From Haloarcula hispanica ATCC 33960 (GTDB taxonomy: Archaea > Halobacteriota > Halobacteria > Halobacteriales > Haloarculaceae), in the NCBI RefSeq assembly GCF_000223905.1, contig NC_015948.1, positions 2,931,272 through 2,995,271 on the forward strand: DNA of 64,000 nucleotides, given 5' to 3'. Below, in pieces: positions 34,357 through 43,802 of this stretch. The notes beneath the pieces are model-generated. The model was not told the DNA's origin. It was given only the letters and a program-made list of their open reading frames with translations, and did not search any database. Both the position numbers and the translations under genes were made by a program. Every line of letters starts with the position of its first letter. Positions within the stretch are counted from its first letter, which is position 1.

Positions 34357-35418
34357 TCAGTCCTCCAGCAGGCGTTCGGTCGCGGTTTCCAGCACCGCGA
34401 CGGAGCGGTCGTATTCGTCGAGCGGGAGGTGCTCGTTCGGTGCGTGATCGAGGTCGGAGTCGCCAGGCCCGTAGGTCACCATCGGACAGTCCCACGCCTT
34501 CGCGTAGACGTTCATGTCGCTGGTGCCGGTCTTGCGAAGCAGCGTGGGCTCGCCGCCCTGCTTCCTGATCGCGGCCCGGAACGCCCGGGCGGCGCTGGTC
34601 CGGGGGCTCTGCATCACCGGCTCGACCTTGTCGTCCCAGTTGACCGTGCCGTTCTCCAGGAATCCGTCGGCAATCTCCCGGATCTCGTCGGTGCTGTACT
34701 CCGGCGGAACCCGCAGTTGGACGTCCATCGTCGCTTCGACGCTCAGCCCGTCGCTGGACGTGCCGCCCTTGAAGTCGACGGGCTTGCAGGTGACGCGTTC
34801 GAAGACGGGGTGCCACTCGTCGGTCTCGAACTCGTCGTCGACCGCCGACCACCAGTCGATGGCGTCCTGAATGGCGTTGTTCTCCGGGCGCGAGGAGTGG
34901 CCGGACTCGCTGGTGGCGACGTAGGTCCCGGCCAGCAGGCCGCGGTAGCCCAGCGTGATACCCTCCCAGCCGGAGGGCTCGCCGTTGACGACGGCACCGG
35001 GTGCTGTCTCACGGTCCTCGACCAGATGGCGAGCGCCCTTCGAGTCGACTTCCTCGCCGACGACGCCGACGAAGGAGGCCCCGGTGCGGACGGCCGCGAC
35101 GGCCATCGCACACAGCGGCCCCTTCGCGTCGACGCTGCCACGGCCCCACAGCACGTCGCCCTCGTCGGTTTCCTCGACGCGAACCGGGATGTCACCCGGC
35201 ACGGTGTCGATGTGGGAAGTGAGCAAGACGCCGTCATCGGCTGGCGCGCGGACGTTGCCGACCTCGTCGAGAGACACCTCGCGGTCGTGGGCCTCGAAGA
35301 ACTCGACCAGCTGTTCGGCCGCGGCTTCCTCGTCGCGGGACACCGACGGCGTGCGAACGATTGCTTCCAGCAGGTCGCGGGCCTCCGTGTCGGCCTCGCG
35401 GCTCGCGGCTTCGCTCAT
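34357..35418 (-). CDS. [Carrier]-ornithine hydrolase (LysK/ArgE type)
   Basis: This M20-family zinc peptidase releases ornithine from the LysW-type carrier protein. The 353-residue sequence shows metal motifs LLTSHIDTVPG, GRGSVDAKGPL and VGEEVDSKGA. The ATG at 35418 overlaps argD by 4 bases. The first residues are low-complexity (SEAASREADTEA), and the DNA there (35394-35408, CCTCGCGGCTCGCGG) repeats the word at the edge of the ileS insertion. Confidence 0.92.
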   Translation of the reverse strand: MSEAASREADTEARDLLEAIVRTPSVSRDEEAAAEQLVEFFEAHDREVSLDEVGNVRAPADDGVLLTSHIDTVPGDIPVRVEETDEGDVLWGRGSVDAKGPLCAMAVAAVRTGASFVGVVGEEVDSKGARHLVEDRETAPGAVVNGEPSGWEGITLGYRGLLAGTYVATSESGHSSRPENNAIQDAIDWWSAVDDEFETDEWHPVFERVTCKPVDFKGGTSSDGLSVEATMDVQLRVPPEYSTDEIREIADGFLENGTVNWDDKVEPVMQSPRTSAARAFRAAIRKQGGEPTLLRKTGTSDMNVYAKAWDCPMVTYGPGDSDLDHAPNEHLPLDEYDRSVAVLETATERLLED

Positions 35419-36542
35419 CCCACCACCTCCGCCATCGCGTCGACGACGGCGTCGGCGTGGGACTCGTCGATGGTCAACGGCGGAAGCAGGCGGACGACCG
35501 TGCGGCCGGCCGGCAGCGCGAGCACTTGGTGGTTCAGCGCGAGTTCCTTCAGGGCCGCGTTCGCGCCGCGGCCGACCTCGACGCCGATCATCAGACCCTC
35601 GCCGCGGATGTCCCGCACGTCGTCGCCGATGGCCGCTTCCAGTTCCGTCTGGAGGTAATCGCCCATCGTGGCGGCGTGTTCGGGAAGGTCGTCTTCGAGG
35701 ACGGTCGAGACGGTCGCGCCGGCGGCCGCCGAGATGACCGGGCCGCCCGAGAACGTCGAGGCGTGGGAGCCGTAGTCCTCGGCGATCCAGTCCCGGCACA
35801 GCGTCGCGCCGACGGGAAGGCCGTTGCCGAGCCCCTTCGCCGCGGTTATCATATCGGGTGCGACGGCGGCTCGCTGGGAGTTCCACAGCGCGCCCGTCCG
35901 GCCGATTCCGGTCTGGACTTCGTCGAAGATGAGCGCCGCGCCAGCGTCTTCGGTTATCTCCCGCGCGGCTTCGAGGTAGCCGTCCGAGGCCGGGTTGATA
36001 CCGCCCTCGCCCTGGACGGGTTCGACGATGAACGCGGCGGTGTCCTCGTCGACGGCCTCGTCGAGCGCCTCGCTGTCGTCGTAGGGGACGAACTCCACGT
36101 CGCCGATGAGCGGCTCGTAGGGCTTCTTGTACTTGTTCTTCCACGTCGTCGCCAGCGCGCCCATCGTCCGGCCGTGGAAGCCCTGCATCGTCGCGACGAT
36201 CTTGGAGTCCCCCGTCGCCGACCGGGCGAACTTCAGCGCGGCCTCGTTGGCCTCGGTCCCGGAGTTACAGAGCCAGGTCTTGTCGATGGGGTCCGGTGCG
36301 GTGTCGGCGAGCAGGTCGTACAGCGCCGTCCGCTCGGCGTTCGGGTACGACGCCTGGACGTACGTGATCTTCTCTAGCTGCTCGCTGACGGCGCTCTGGA
36401 CCGCCGGGTGGCCGTGTCCCAGCGGGACACAGGCGTAGGACGCGCCCATGTCTAGATACTCTGTGCCGCTGTCGTCGTAGACGTAGGCACCGTCGCCACG
36501 TTCGATCTGGATAGGTTTCTCGTTGAAAACGAATCCGCTCAT
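35415..36542 (-). CDS. argD: Acetylornithine/[carrier]-glutamate-semialdehyde aminotransferase
   Basis: This is a class III PLP aminotransferase of 375 residues forming carrier-bound ornithine. Motifs: LCNSGTEANEAALK, IFDEVQTGIGRTG, and the PLP lysine in ITAAKGLGNG. Overlaps of 4 bases with both neighbours show a compact operon. Confidence 0.95.
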   Translation of the reverse strand: MSGFVFNEKPIQIERGDGAYVYDDSGTEYLDMGASYACVPLGHGHPAVQSAVSEQLEKITYVQASYPNAERTALYDLLADTAPDPIDKTWLCNSGTEANEAALKFARSATGDSKIVATMQGFHGRTMGALATTWKNKYKKPYEPLIGDVEFVPYDDSEALDEAVDEDTAAFIVEPVQGEGGINPASDGYLEAAREITEDAGAALIFDEVQTGIGRTGALWNSQRAAVAPDMITAAKGLGNGLPVGATLCRDWIAEDYGSHASTFSGGPVISAAAGATVSTVLEDDLPEHAATMGDYLQTELEAAIGDDVRDIRGEGLMIGVEVGRGANAALKELALNHQVLALPAGRTVVRLLPPLTIDESHADAVVDAMAEVVG

Positions 36543-37399
36543 TGTTCCTCCGTCGCTGTCTGGTCTGTGTCCTGTTCGAGTGCGCTCGCGTGAACGTGGG
36601 TTCCGCCGCCGTCAAGCGCCGAGAGAATCGGTGACTCGGCGTTGGCGTCTGCCACCACGACCTCCGATGCGCCGCCGTCGAGCGCCTCCTCGGCGGCCAT
36701 GATTTTCCGGCCCATGAATCCCTCTGCAGCGTCTTCAAGAGCGTCCCAGTCGCTTGCCGTCTCGACCGATTCGATGAGCGTCGACGGGTCATCGGGGTCC
36801 GCGTAAACGCCCTCGACATCAGTGAGGAGCACCAACTGCGCATCGAGTTCGCCGGCGATGGCCGCCGCCGAGCGATCGGCGTCGGTATTCACTGGAATTA
36901 CCTCACCGTCATCGTCTCCCGCCATGGGTGGCCCAGCCACCGGCGTGTACCCATCGCCGAGCAAGGTCTCCAGCAGGTCGCCGTTGACCTGCTTGATCGT
37001 GCCCGAGTGGTCGCCACGGCGAATCTTCTTCTTGCCGTCCTCGACGACCCGCACTGCGGACTTCCGCGGTCCGTAGAGCAGTTTGCCGTCGACGCCGGTG
37101 AGCCCGACCGCATCGACGCCCTCGCTCTGGAGGCCCGCGACGAGCTGGGTGTTCAGGTGACCGAAGGCCATCTCGAACACCTCCATCGTGGTCTCGTCGG
37201 TGAACCGACCGACGACGCCCGACGGCGTCTCGACGTATTCGGGCTCGACGCCGAGCCGTTCGAGCGTCTCGTCGACTTTGGTGGAGCCGCCGTGAACCAC
37301 GACGACCCGCTCACCATCGGCCACTAACGATGCCACGTCCGCAAGCGCCCCCGCAGGGTCGACCGCGCGAGCGCCACCGACTTTGATAACGACTGTCAT
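36539..37399 (-). CDS. argB: [Carrier]-glutamate kinase (ArgB/LysZ)
   Basis: This amino-acid kinase of 286 residues phosphorylates the gamma-carboxyl group of carrier-bound glutamate. The N-terminus MTVVIKVGGARAVDPAGA and substrate loop PVAGPPMAGDDDGEVIPVN fit the ArgB/LysZ family. It lies 18 bases from argC and overlaps argD. Confidence 0.93.
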   Translation of the reverse strand: MTVVIKVGGARAVDPAGALADVASLVADGERVVVVHGGSTKVDETLERLGVEPEYVETPSGVVGRFTDETTMEVFEMAFGHLNTQLVAGLQSEGVDAVGLTGVDGKLLYGPRKSAVRVVEDGKKKIRRGDHSGTIKQVNGDLLETLLGDGYTPVAGPPMAGDDDGEVIPVNTDADRSAAAIAGELDAQLVLLTDVEGVYADPDDPSTLIESVETASDWDALEDAAEGFMGRKIMAAEEALDGGASEVVVADANAESPILSALDGGGTHVHASALEQDTDQTATEEQ

Positions 37400-37417
37400 A
37401 AGAACTCAGGTCAGGGG

Positions 37418-38455
37418 TTACGGTGCGCCGACGGGGTGGAGCCCCTGGAACTCCAGCCCCGCCGTCTCTTCGATGCCGAGGGCGACGTTGGCCGCGTGAA
37501 CGGCCTGGCCCGCCGACCCTTTCATCATGTTGTCGATGGCCGAAAACACGACCAGTCGTTTGTTGCCGGGGTCGAGTTCGAAGCCGACCTCGGCGCGGTT
37601 CGTCCCCGCGACCGACTTGGGTTCGGGGTAGCGGTAGACGCCACCGCCGCCCGCGACGAGTTCGACGAACGGTTCGTCCTCGTACTCGCCGCGGTAGGCT
37701 CCCCAGAGGTCGCCTTTCGAGACCGGGCCCTCGGGGAAGACGTGACAGGTCGCGCTCGCGCCGCGAATCATGTCCACCGCGTGGACGGTGAAGGACACGT
37801 CGATGCCGAGGAACTGCTGGATCTCGGCCTCGTGGCGGTGTCCCGTCGGCGCGTACGGACGGACGACGCCCGAGCGCTCCGGATGCGAGGATGCCTCGCC
37901 GCCGCCGGCTCCGCCCTCGCTTGACCCGACCTTCACGTCGACGACGACCTGCTCGTCGCCGGAGAGGATGTCGGCCTCGAACAGCGGGAGCAGGCCCAGG
38001 ATGGTCGCCGTGGCGTTGCAGCCGCCGGAGGCGATGAGGTCCGCGCCCGCGAGGTTGTCGCGGTTGAGTTCCGGTAGCGCGTACTCGCTCTGGTCAAGCA
38101 GTTCCGGGCGTGTGTGGCCGTCGTACCACTCGTCGTACTGGGCCTCCGAATCGAGCCGGAAGTCCGCCGAGAGGTCGACGACAGTGCCGGCCGCCTCCTG
38201 GAACGCGTCGATCTGTTCCATCGAGACGCCGTGGGGCGTCGCGGCGAACAGCACGTCAACCGACTCCAGGTCCGACGGCGAGGAGAAGCGCAGGTCCGAG
38301 TGGCGAAGGTTCGGGTGCGAGTGCCCGATAGTCTTGTTCTCCTTCGAGCGGCTGGTCGCCTGTGCCAGTTCGAACTCGGGGTGACCGTCGAGGATGCGAA
38401 GCAGTTCCCCGCCGGTGAATCCGGAGCCGCCGACGACACTCGCGGTGTACGTCAT
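37418..38455 (-). CDS. argC: [Carrier]-glutamyl-phosphate reductase (ArgC/LysY)
   Basis: This NADPH-dependent enzyme of 345 residues reduces the acyl phosphate to the semialdehyde. Motifs: VVGGSGFTGGELLRIL (dinucleotide fold) and the catalytic cysteine in IASGGCNATAT. The segment VGSSEGGAGGGEASSHPERS is a glycine-rich loop. It overlaps argX by 4 bases. Confidence 0.94.
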   Translation of the reverse strand: MTYTASVVGGSGFTGGELLRILDGHPEFELAQATSRSKENKTIGHSHPNLRHSDLRFSSPSDLESVDVLFAATPHGVSMEQIDAFQEAAGTVVDLSADFRLDSEAQYDEWYDGHTRPELLDQSEYALPELNRDNLAGADLIASGGCNATATILGLLPLFEADILSGDEQVVVDVKVGSSEGGAGGGEASSHPERSGVVRPYAPTGHRHEAEIQQFLGIDVSFTVHAVDMIRGASATCHVFPEGPVSKGDLWGAYRGEYEDEPFVELVAGGGGVYRYPEPKSVAGTNRAEVGFELDPGNKRLVVFSAIDNMMKGSAGQAVHAANVALGIEETAGLEFQGLHPVGAP

Positions 38456-39402
38456 GCTGTCACCTCGGCGTCAGTCTCGGTCGCCGCTTTCTGTTCGAGC
38501 CAGTCGACGACCTTCGCGGGCACGTCCACGTCGGTGACCTCGTTCAAGGCCTTGAACTCGACGGTGTGGTTGACCTCGTGGACCGTGTAGTCCTCGAACT
38601 CGCGCGCTCGCGGCTCGTCGCCGCTCGCCTGTCCCGAGGCCTCCCGCTGGTCGGCCTCGCCTCCCTCTTCGACACCGACCTCCATCAGGTCGATACCGAG
38701 CAGGCCGCCACCGACCGCGTCGGAGGCCTTCTCGACCAGTTCCAGTGCGCGGTCGTCCAGTTCGAACTCGGCGGTCTCTGCGCCCTTGGCGGCGTTGGTG
38801 AGCCAGTGGTCCGAGGAGCGGACCATCGCCGCGATGGGCTCGCCGTCGACGGCCAGCACGCGCATGTCGCGGCCGGGCTTGTCGACGAACTCCTGGACGT
38901 AGAAGATCTTGTGCTCGTAGTGGCCGAGCGTCTCCTTGTGTTCGAGGATGGCCTCGGCGGCCGAGCGGGAGTCGATCTTCGCCATCAGGCGACCCCAGGA
39001 GCCGACGACCGGCTTGAGGACGCAGGGGTAGCCGAACTTCTCGATGGATTCCAGCGCGGCGTCCTTCGTGAACGCCACGTCGGTGTTCGGCGTCGGCACG
39101 CCCGCGGCCTCCAGCGCGAGGCTGTTGTTGACCTTGTCCGCGCAGGTGTCGGCGACCTCGGGGCCGTTGACCACGGGGACGCCGTAGGCCTTCGCGAACT
39201 TCGTCGCGTAGACGCTGCGGCTGGTCGCCAGACAGCGGTCGACGACGAGGTCCAGGTCCTCGAAGGCCTCGGGGGCCTCATGGATGTTGAACTGCTGTTT
39301 GCGAACGTCTATCTTCTCGATCTCGTGGTCGCGCTCGCGCAGTTCCGACAGCAGGAGCTTCTCGTCCCGGCGGATGCGCGAGTAGAGGAGTCCGACTTTC
39401 AT
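38452..39402 (-). CDS. argX: [Carrier]-glutamate ligase, RimK/ATP-grasp (ArgX/LysX)
   Basis: This ATP-grasp enzyme links glutamate to the C-terminal glutamate of the carrier protein and so starts protected arginine synthesis. The 316-residue sequence has CVLKPVVGSWGRLMAKI, VQEFVDKPGRDMRV and the C-terminal DYTVHEVNHTVEFK. A low-complexity stretch of about 25 residues rich in E, G, A, S (bases about 38597-38673) sits between LMEVG and FEDYTVHE, where I expect a direct junction; it looks like an insertion. Confidence 0.93.
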   Translation of the reverse strand: MKVGLLYSRIRRDEKLLLSELRERDHEIEKIDVRKQQFNIHEAPEAFEDLDLVVDRCLATSRSVYATKFAKAYGVPVVNGPEVADTCADKVNNSLALEAAGVPTPNTDVAFTKDAALESIEKFGYPCVLKPVVGSWGRLMAKIDSRSAAEAILEHKETLGHYEHKIFYVQEFVDKPGRDMRVLAVDGEPIAAMVRSSDHWLTNAAKGAETAEFELDDRALELVEKASDAVGGGLLGIDLMEVGVEEGGEADQREASGQASGDEPRAREFEDYTVHEVNHTVEFKALNEVTDVDVPAKVVDWLEQKAATETDAEVTA

Positions 39403-39486
39403 ACTGAGTCCTCCGTGGGTTCGCGGCTCGCGGCGTCGAGCGCCACGGTCACGTACGGCGCCGAGCGCCGCGCCACCGCGAACACC

Positions 39487-39651
39487 TCACTCACCCCAGT
39501 CCTCTTCGAGCTCGGGTGCGCTGTCGAGCTCGACAGGGTCGGCGCCAACGACTTCCAGTTCGGCACCGCAGGTGGCACAGTCAACGATCTCTCCGACTTC
39601 GAGGTTGTCGTGCAGGGACACGTCCGCCCCGCACTCGATGCATTCTGCCAT
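39487..39651 (-). CDS. argW: Amino-group carrier protein (LysW/ArgW)
   Basis: This 54-residue acidic protein carries the growing amino acid, attached to the gamma-carboxyl of its C-terminal glutamate. It starts MAECIECGADVSL, has a second pair DCATCGAELEVV (zinc ribbon), and ends in EDWGE, the canonical attachment tail. It is 84 bases upstream of argX. Together with argX-C-B-D-E it shows that arginine is made through the carrier-protected route. Confidence 0.97.
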   Translation of the reverse strand: MAECIECGADVSLHDNLEVGEIVDCATCGAELEVVGADPVELDSAPELEEDWGE

Positions 39652-39677
39652 TGTAGTTCATCCTGTGACAGGGATCC

Positions 39678-39685
39678 ACTTAAAG
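39678..39685 (-). promoter_or_regulatory. TATA-like box for argW operon
   Basis: On the minus strand CTTTAAGT lies about 27-34 bases upstream of the argW ATG. The surrounding 39652-39800 region is AT-rich compared with the coding DNA. Confidence 0.4.
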
Positions 39686-39816
39686 CCTTCGAACATATCA
39701 GAATAGTTTAACAAGATATACTGCCTTCTAATCGTATCAAAGCTCCAAATCCGCCACGTTTCCGAATCGTGTATCAGAAGTATGGTATAATTGTCCCGCG
39801 AGGGGACGGTGGTCGG

Positions 39817-41343
39817 TCAGACATATCGGTCCACCTCCGTCTGGCGGCGGTCAGCCGCCTGTGAAACCGCTTGCCAGCGGTCAGTCAGTGCCTCGCTGTC
39901 GGCGGCGAGTGCGTCTTCGGCTACCGACACCTGCTCGGCGACGGCGTCGGGGGCCGGGCCACCGCGAGAGTCCCGCATCGCGACACTTTCCGCTGGGTCA
40001 AGTGCGTCCTCCAGCGCGTCGCGGTCGACGTAGGCTGACAGAGGCTCGCCCAGCACGTCCTCGGCGACGGCCGACAGTGCCTCGTAGTCGGGCGCGTCTT
40101 CCTCGGACCCCAGACCGGCGGCGGCCTCGGCAACGACCTCGTGGGCCGTGCGGAACGGCACACCGGCCATCGCCAGCAAGTCCGCCACGCCAGTCGCCGT
40201 CGCAAAGCCATCAGTGGCTGCGGCTTCGAGCGTCTCGGCAGGCCAGTCAGCGGTTGCGACCGCGCCCGCGGCGACTGCCACGCTCTCGGTGACGCTGTCG
40301 ATGGCGTCCCAAGCGTGGCGACCGGCGCGCTGCAGGTCGCGGTTGTACGCCCGGGGCTGGCCCTTCAGATTGGTCAGCAGGCCGTTCAGCCCGGCGACGG
40401 CGTCACCCGTCCGACCGCGGACCAGCTCCAGCGTGTCGGGGTTCTTCTTCTGGGGCATGATCGAGGAGGTCGAGGCGTAGTCGTCGTCGAGGGTGACGTG
40501 GCCCTTGCTCGCCATCACGACCACGTCCTCGGACAGCCCCGACAGGTTCGTCGCCAGCGTCGCGACAGCGCTGGTCGTCTCGACGAGGAAATCCCGCGTC
40601 GCCGAGGCATCCATCGAATTCTCGGCGACGCCCTCGAACCCGAGCAACTCGGCCGTGCGCTCGCGGTCCACGTCGAAGGGCGTCCCGGCGAACGCGGCCG
40701 ACCCGAGCGGGTTCTGGTTGACGCGCTCGTAGGCGTCCAGCAGGCGCGCGGTGTCGCGCTGGAGCGCCTGCTCGTAGGACAGCACCCAGTGGGCGACCGT
40801 GGTCGGCTGGGCAGGCTGGAGATGCGTGTAGCCGGGCATCACCGTCTCCCGTTCGGCGCGAGCCACGTCGATGAGTTGCTCGCGGGCACCGACGACGGTC
40901 TCGACGAGGTCCAGAACGTCTTCGCGCAGGCGGTAGCGGATGCAGGCCGCCACCTCGTCGTTGCGCGAACGGGCAGTGTGCATCTTCCCGCCGTCCGGGC
41001 CGACGCGCTCGATGACGGCGCTCTCTATCGCCTCGTGTACGTCCTCGCCGTCGGGTAGCGCGTCATGGCCCGCGTCCTCCACGTCCGCCAGCGCGGCCAG
41101 CACGTCGCCGGCCGTCTCGCGGTCGATGATCTCCTGTTCGGCCAACATCACGACGTGGGCGCGGTCGACGGCCAAGTCGGCCGCGAAGATGCGCTCGTCG
41201 TCGGACAGCGAGGAGAGGAACGACCGGGCGGGCCCGCCCGCGAAGCGGTCGCGGCGGACGACCGTCTCGCCGCTTCGGTCGGCGTCGCCCGCTGTGGCCG
41301 CGTGGTCCGCGTCCGCCGTCTCGTGGTCCTCGCCGTCGCTCAT
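39817..41343 (-). CDS. argH: Argininosuccinate lyase
   Basis: This splits argininosuccinate to arginine and fumarate. The 508-residue protein has the fumarase-superfamily signature SSIMPQKKNPDTLEL and HTARSRNDEVA. The N-terminal 30 residues are a His/Asp-rich extension absent in most family members. It starts 4 bases after the argG stop, so argG-argH form one unit, separated from argW by 165 bases. Confidence 0.96.
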   Translation of the reverse strand: MSDGEDHETADADHAATAGDADRSGETVVRRDRFAGGPARSFLSSLSDDERIFAADLAVDRAHVVMLAEQEIIDRETAGDVLAALADVEDAGHDALPDGEDVHEAIESAVIERVGPDGGKMHTARSRNDEVAACIRYRLREDVLDLVETVVGAREQLIDVARAERETVMPGYTHLQPAQPTTVAHWVLSYEQALQRDTARLLDAYERVNQNPLGSAAFAGTPFDVDRERTAELLGFEGVAENSMDASATRDFLVETTSAVATLATNLSGLSEDVVVMASKGHVTLDDDYASTSSIMPQKKNPDTLELVRGRTGDAVAGLNGLLTNLKGQPRAYNRDLQRAGRHAWDAIDSVTESVAVAAGAVATADWPAETLEAAATDGFATATGVADLLAMAGVPFRTAHEVVAEAAAGLGSEEDAPDYEALSAVAEDVLGEPLSAYVDRDALEDALDPAESVAMRDSRGGPAPDAVAEQVSVAEDALAADSEALTDRWQAVSQAADRRQTEVDRYV

Positions 41344-41347
41344 TCGC

Positions 41348-42616
41348 TTACTCCTCCGTGTCCTCAGTCGCGGCGTCAGATTGGTCGCCGCTGCCGTCCG
41401 TTACGGCAGCGCCCTTCTTCGCGTCGTCGAGGATCTTGTTCGCGAGGCGGGACTGGAAGCCGTGGTACTTCGCAACGCCGGTGGCGTCTTGCTGGGTGAT
41501 CCCGCCGGAGACGTCCTCCTCGTTGAACGAGGCCGCCGACTCGCTGTAGACGGCGTAGTCGGACTCGCGGGAGACCGGGCGGCAGTGACCGCCTTCGAGT
41601 TTGACCGTGACGGTACCGGTGACGCGCTCGTTGGTGTCGTCGATGAACGCTTCGAGCGCCCCCGTCAGCGGCGCGTCGACGAGGCCCTGGTAGGCCTTCT
41701 GGGACCACTCCTGATCGACCTGGGCCTTGAACTGGCGCTCCTCCTGCGTGAGGACGAGTCCTTCGAGCGCCTCGTGGGCCGTCAGCAGCACCGTCGCGGC
41801 GGGGTGCTCGTAGTTCTCGCGGACTTTCAGCCCGAGCATGCGGTCCTCCATCATGTCCGTGCGACCGATACCGTGGGCACCCGCCTGCTCGTTGAGTTGC
41901 TCGATGAGTTTGACCCCGTCAAGTTCCTCGCCGTCAACGGCAACGGGAACGCCCTCCTCGAACGCGACCTCGACTAGTTCGGCGTCCTTGTCGGAGGGGT
42001 TGTCGGTCCACTTGTAGATGTCGTCGGACGGGATTGTACTCGGGTCTTCGAGTTCGGAGCCTTCGATGGAGCGACTCCAGAGGTTCGTGTCGATGGAGTA
42101 GCGGCCGCCGTCGCCACCTTCGACGGGCAGGCCCTTCTCGGCGGCGTACTCGTTTTCCCATTCGCGGGTCAGTCCGAGTTCACGGACCGGTGCGATGACA
42201 TCGAGGTCGGAGTCGCGCCAGACGGCCTCGAAGCGGAGTTGGTCGTTGCCCTTGCCGGTACAGCCGTGGGCGACGGCCGAGCAGCCCTCCTCTTCGGCGA
42301 CTGAGAGAATGGCTTTGGCGATGACCGGGCGCGCGAGGGCGGTTCCGAGCGGGTAGCCCTGATAGTCGGCGTTAGCCTTGACGGCTTCCATACAGAGGTC
42401 AGCGAACTCCTCGGTGGCGTCGACGACGTATTGTTCGACACCCAGCGCTTCGGCGGTCTCCTCGGCCTCCTCGAACTCGTAGTCGGGCTGGCCGACGTCA
42501 ACGGTGACGCCGATGACCTCGTCGTAGCCGTACTCTTCTTTCAGCAGCGATACGCAGACTGTCGTGTCGAGCCCGCCCGAGAAGGCGAGCGCGACGGTTC
42601 CGTTTCCTTCTGGCAT
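41348..42616 (-). CDS. argG: Argininosuccinate synthase
   Basis: This joins citrulline and aspartate using ATP. The 422-residue enzyme has the PP-loop ALAFSGGLDTTVCVSLL and GCTGKGNDQLRFE. I chose ATG 42616 (MPEGNGTVALAFSGG), just before the PP-loop strand; the upstream extension is polar and not family-like. It has an acidic alanine/threonine-rich C-terminal tail. Confidence 0.96.
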   Translation of the reverse strand: MPEGNGTVALAFSGGLDTTVCVSLLKEEYGYDEVIGVTVDVGQPDYEFEEAEETAEALGVEQYVVDATEEFADLCMEAVKANADYQGYPLGTALARPVIAKAILSVAEEEGCSAVAHGCTGKGNDQLRFEAVWRDSDLDVIAPVRELGLTREWENEYAAEKGLPVEGGDGGRYSIDTNLWSRSIEGSELEDPSTIPSDDIYKWTDNPSDKDAELVEVAFEEGVPVAVDGEELDGVKLIEQLNEQAGAHGIGRTDMMEDRMLGLKVRENYEHPAATVLLTAHEALEGLVLTQEERQFKAQVDQEWSQKAYQGLVDAPLTGALEAFIDDTNERVTGTVTVKLEGGHCRPVSRESDYAVYSESAASFNEEDVSGGITQQDATGVAKYHGFQSRLANKILDDAKKGAAVTDGSGDQSDAATEDTEE

Positions 42617-43013
42617 GGATGTGTTCTGAATTGGTTCCGTGGTGTGCCTGTCGGTTTCTCGATCGAACAACAGATCGAGTATCCCATCGAACCGACGACG
42701 ATGGCGTCTAGCGACGAAACGAACCTGTCGAATGAAGAGTGAGTAGTAGTGGGCCTAGAAACGGCCCGGTCGTCGTCGTGGGGAGAAACGGAGGGACCCC
42801 TCGCTGTCCGCAGCGAGCATCGTGGAGCGAGAGGTCCGCGTCATGTACTACCTGCTGTGTGATTCGAGTACTAATAGTTTCCGTGTTAGCAGTGGCGTGT
42901 GTATGGTCCCCAGACACATGGACACAGTAGCCATCGCGTCGCCCGTAGCGGCCAGTAGCGACACGCAGACCGCTGTGTGACGAGGTTAAACAGTATCTTC
43001 GACTTCTTTTGTG
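42617..43013. other. Intergenic region upstream of argG
   Basis: No gene is supported in about 400 bases. It contains a perfect hairpin CTCGCTG-TCCG-CAGCGAG (42800-42817) and, just before it, GAAACGGAGGGAC (42785-42797), which matches the second half of the ORB consensus. The argG promoter is expected near 42640-42700 but no clear TATA box was seen. Confidence 0.4.
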
Positions 43014-43802
43014 CTATTGGCCAGCGTCGACAGTGTCGGACCCGACGTCGGTCGGCGGCTCAGTTTCACCGCCATCGGTGGCCGTCTCGTTGGCCGGCGT
43101 GGCATCGATATCGTCTGTCCGTTCACCTGCCTGAGTTCGTTCCCGCTCGACCCCGGGACGGTCGTCTGCCTCGGAGCGGTTCACCGCATCGCCGCCACGG
43201 TCGCCGGCAGCGTCAGGTCGAGCCTGCTGTCCGACGTTCGGCCCGGCGATACCCTGTGCGATAGCGGCGACGTCCGGACCACTCAGTTCGCTCGCGCGCT
43301 GTGAGAGGGTCTTGATTGCCGCCGCGTCGACGCCCTGCCTATCCAGGGCTTCGGCGGGGAGCTGGCTGGCGGTTTCGTTCGTTTCGTTCGCCAGTCGCTG
43401 GACGTTCTTCGTTTCGGCGTGGAGCTGTGCAGCCTTCGCCCGGTACTCGCCCTCCCTCATCGAGCCGTTCTCGCGGGCCTCGGCGAGCGCCTGCTTGCGC
43501 TGTTGGAGTTCCGCGAGCCGGGCCTCGGAGTCGTTCACCTGGTCGGCGACGACGGACGCCTTCGCGTCGTCAGTGTTCGCCTGCGCGATGCGGACCCCGA
43601 ACGTCCGGGACTGGACCTCACCGTCAAGTTCGGCTTCCTGCACGCTGACGACGCCCGCCAGCTGTGCGCCGGGGGGCGTCGCGTTCTCGTCGGCCTGTTC
43701 GGTCACCGTTTCAGTCTCCTGTGCCATCGTCGCGGCGGGCACCGCGGCGAGCGTGCTCACCACGAGCACGACTGCCAGCAATACCGGAGTGGCTCGTCTC
43801 AT
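43014..43802 (-). CDS. Secreted coiled-coil protein, haloarchaeal (DUF7096-like)
   Basis: This 262-residue protein starts with a signal peptide (MRRATPVLLAVVLVVSTLAA, predicted cleavage near AAVPA). The mature part contains a helical, coiled-coil-like region (about residues 85-190, e.g. DSEARLAELQQRKQALAEAR) and a disordered acidic tail. From memory it resembles DUF7096. The next gene upstream is a membrane-anchored HTH protein, and the pair recurs in haloarchaea. Confidence 0.65.
   Translation of the reverse strand: MRRATPVLLAVVLVVSTLAAVPAATMAQETETVTEQADENATPPGAQLAGVVSVQEAELDGEVQSRTFGVRIAQANTDDAKASVVADQVNDSEARLAELQQRKQALAEARENGSMREGEYRAKAAQLHAETKNVQRLANETNETASQLPAEALDRQGVDAAAIKTLSQRASELSGPDVAAIAQGIAGPNVGQQARPDAAGDRGGDAVNRSEADDRPGVERERTQAGERTDDIDATPANETATDGGETEPPTDVGSDTVDAGQ

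Noticed and set aside
37861..37925. Glycine/serine-rich stretch in ArgC considered as another insertion
   Set aside because: A Gly/Ser-rich substrate loop ending SHPERSGVVRPYAPTGHR is, from memory, normal in the carrier-dependent ArgC family, and no flanking repeat is visible.
42708..42917. 69-codon frame upstream of argG
   Set aside because: Composition is not acidic, no motif is seen, and it covers the hairpin at 42800-42817.
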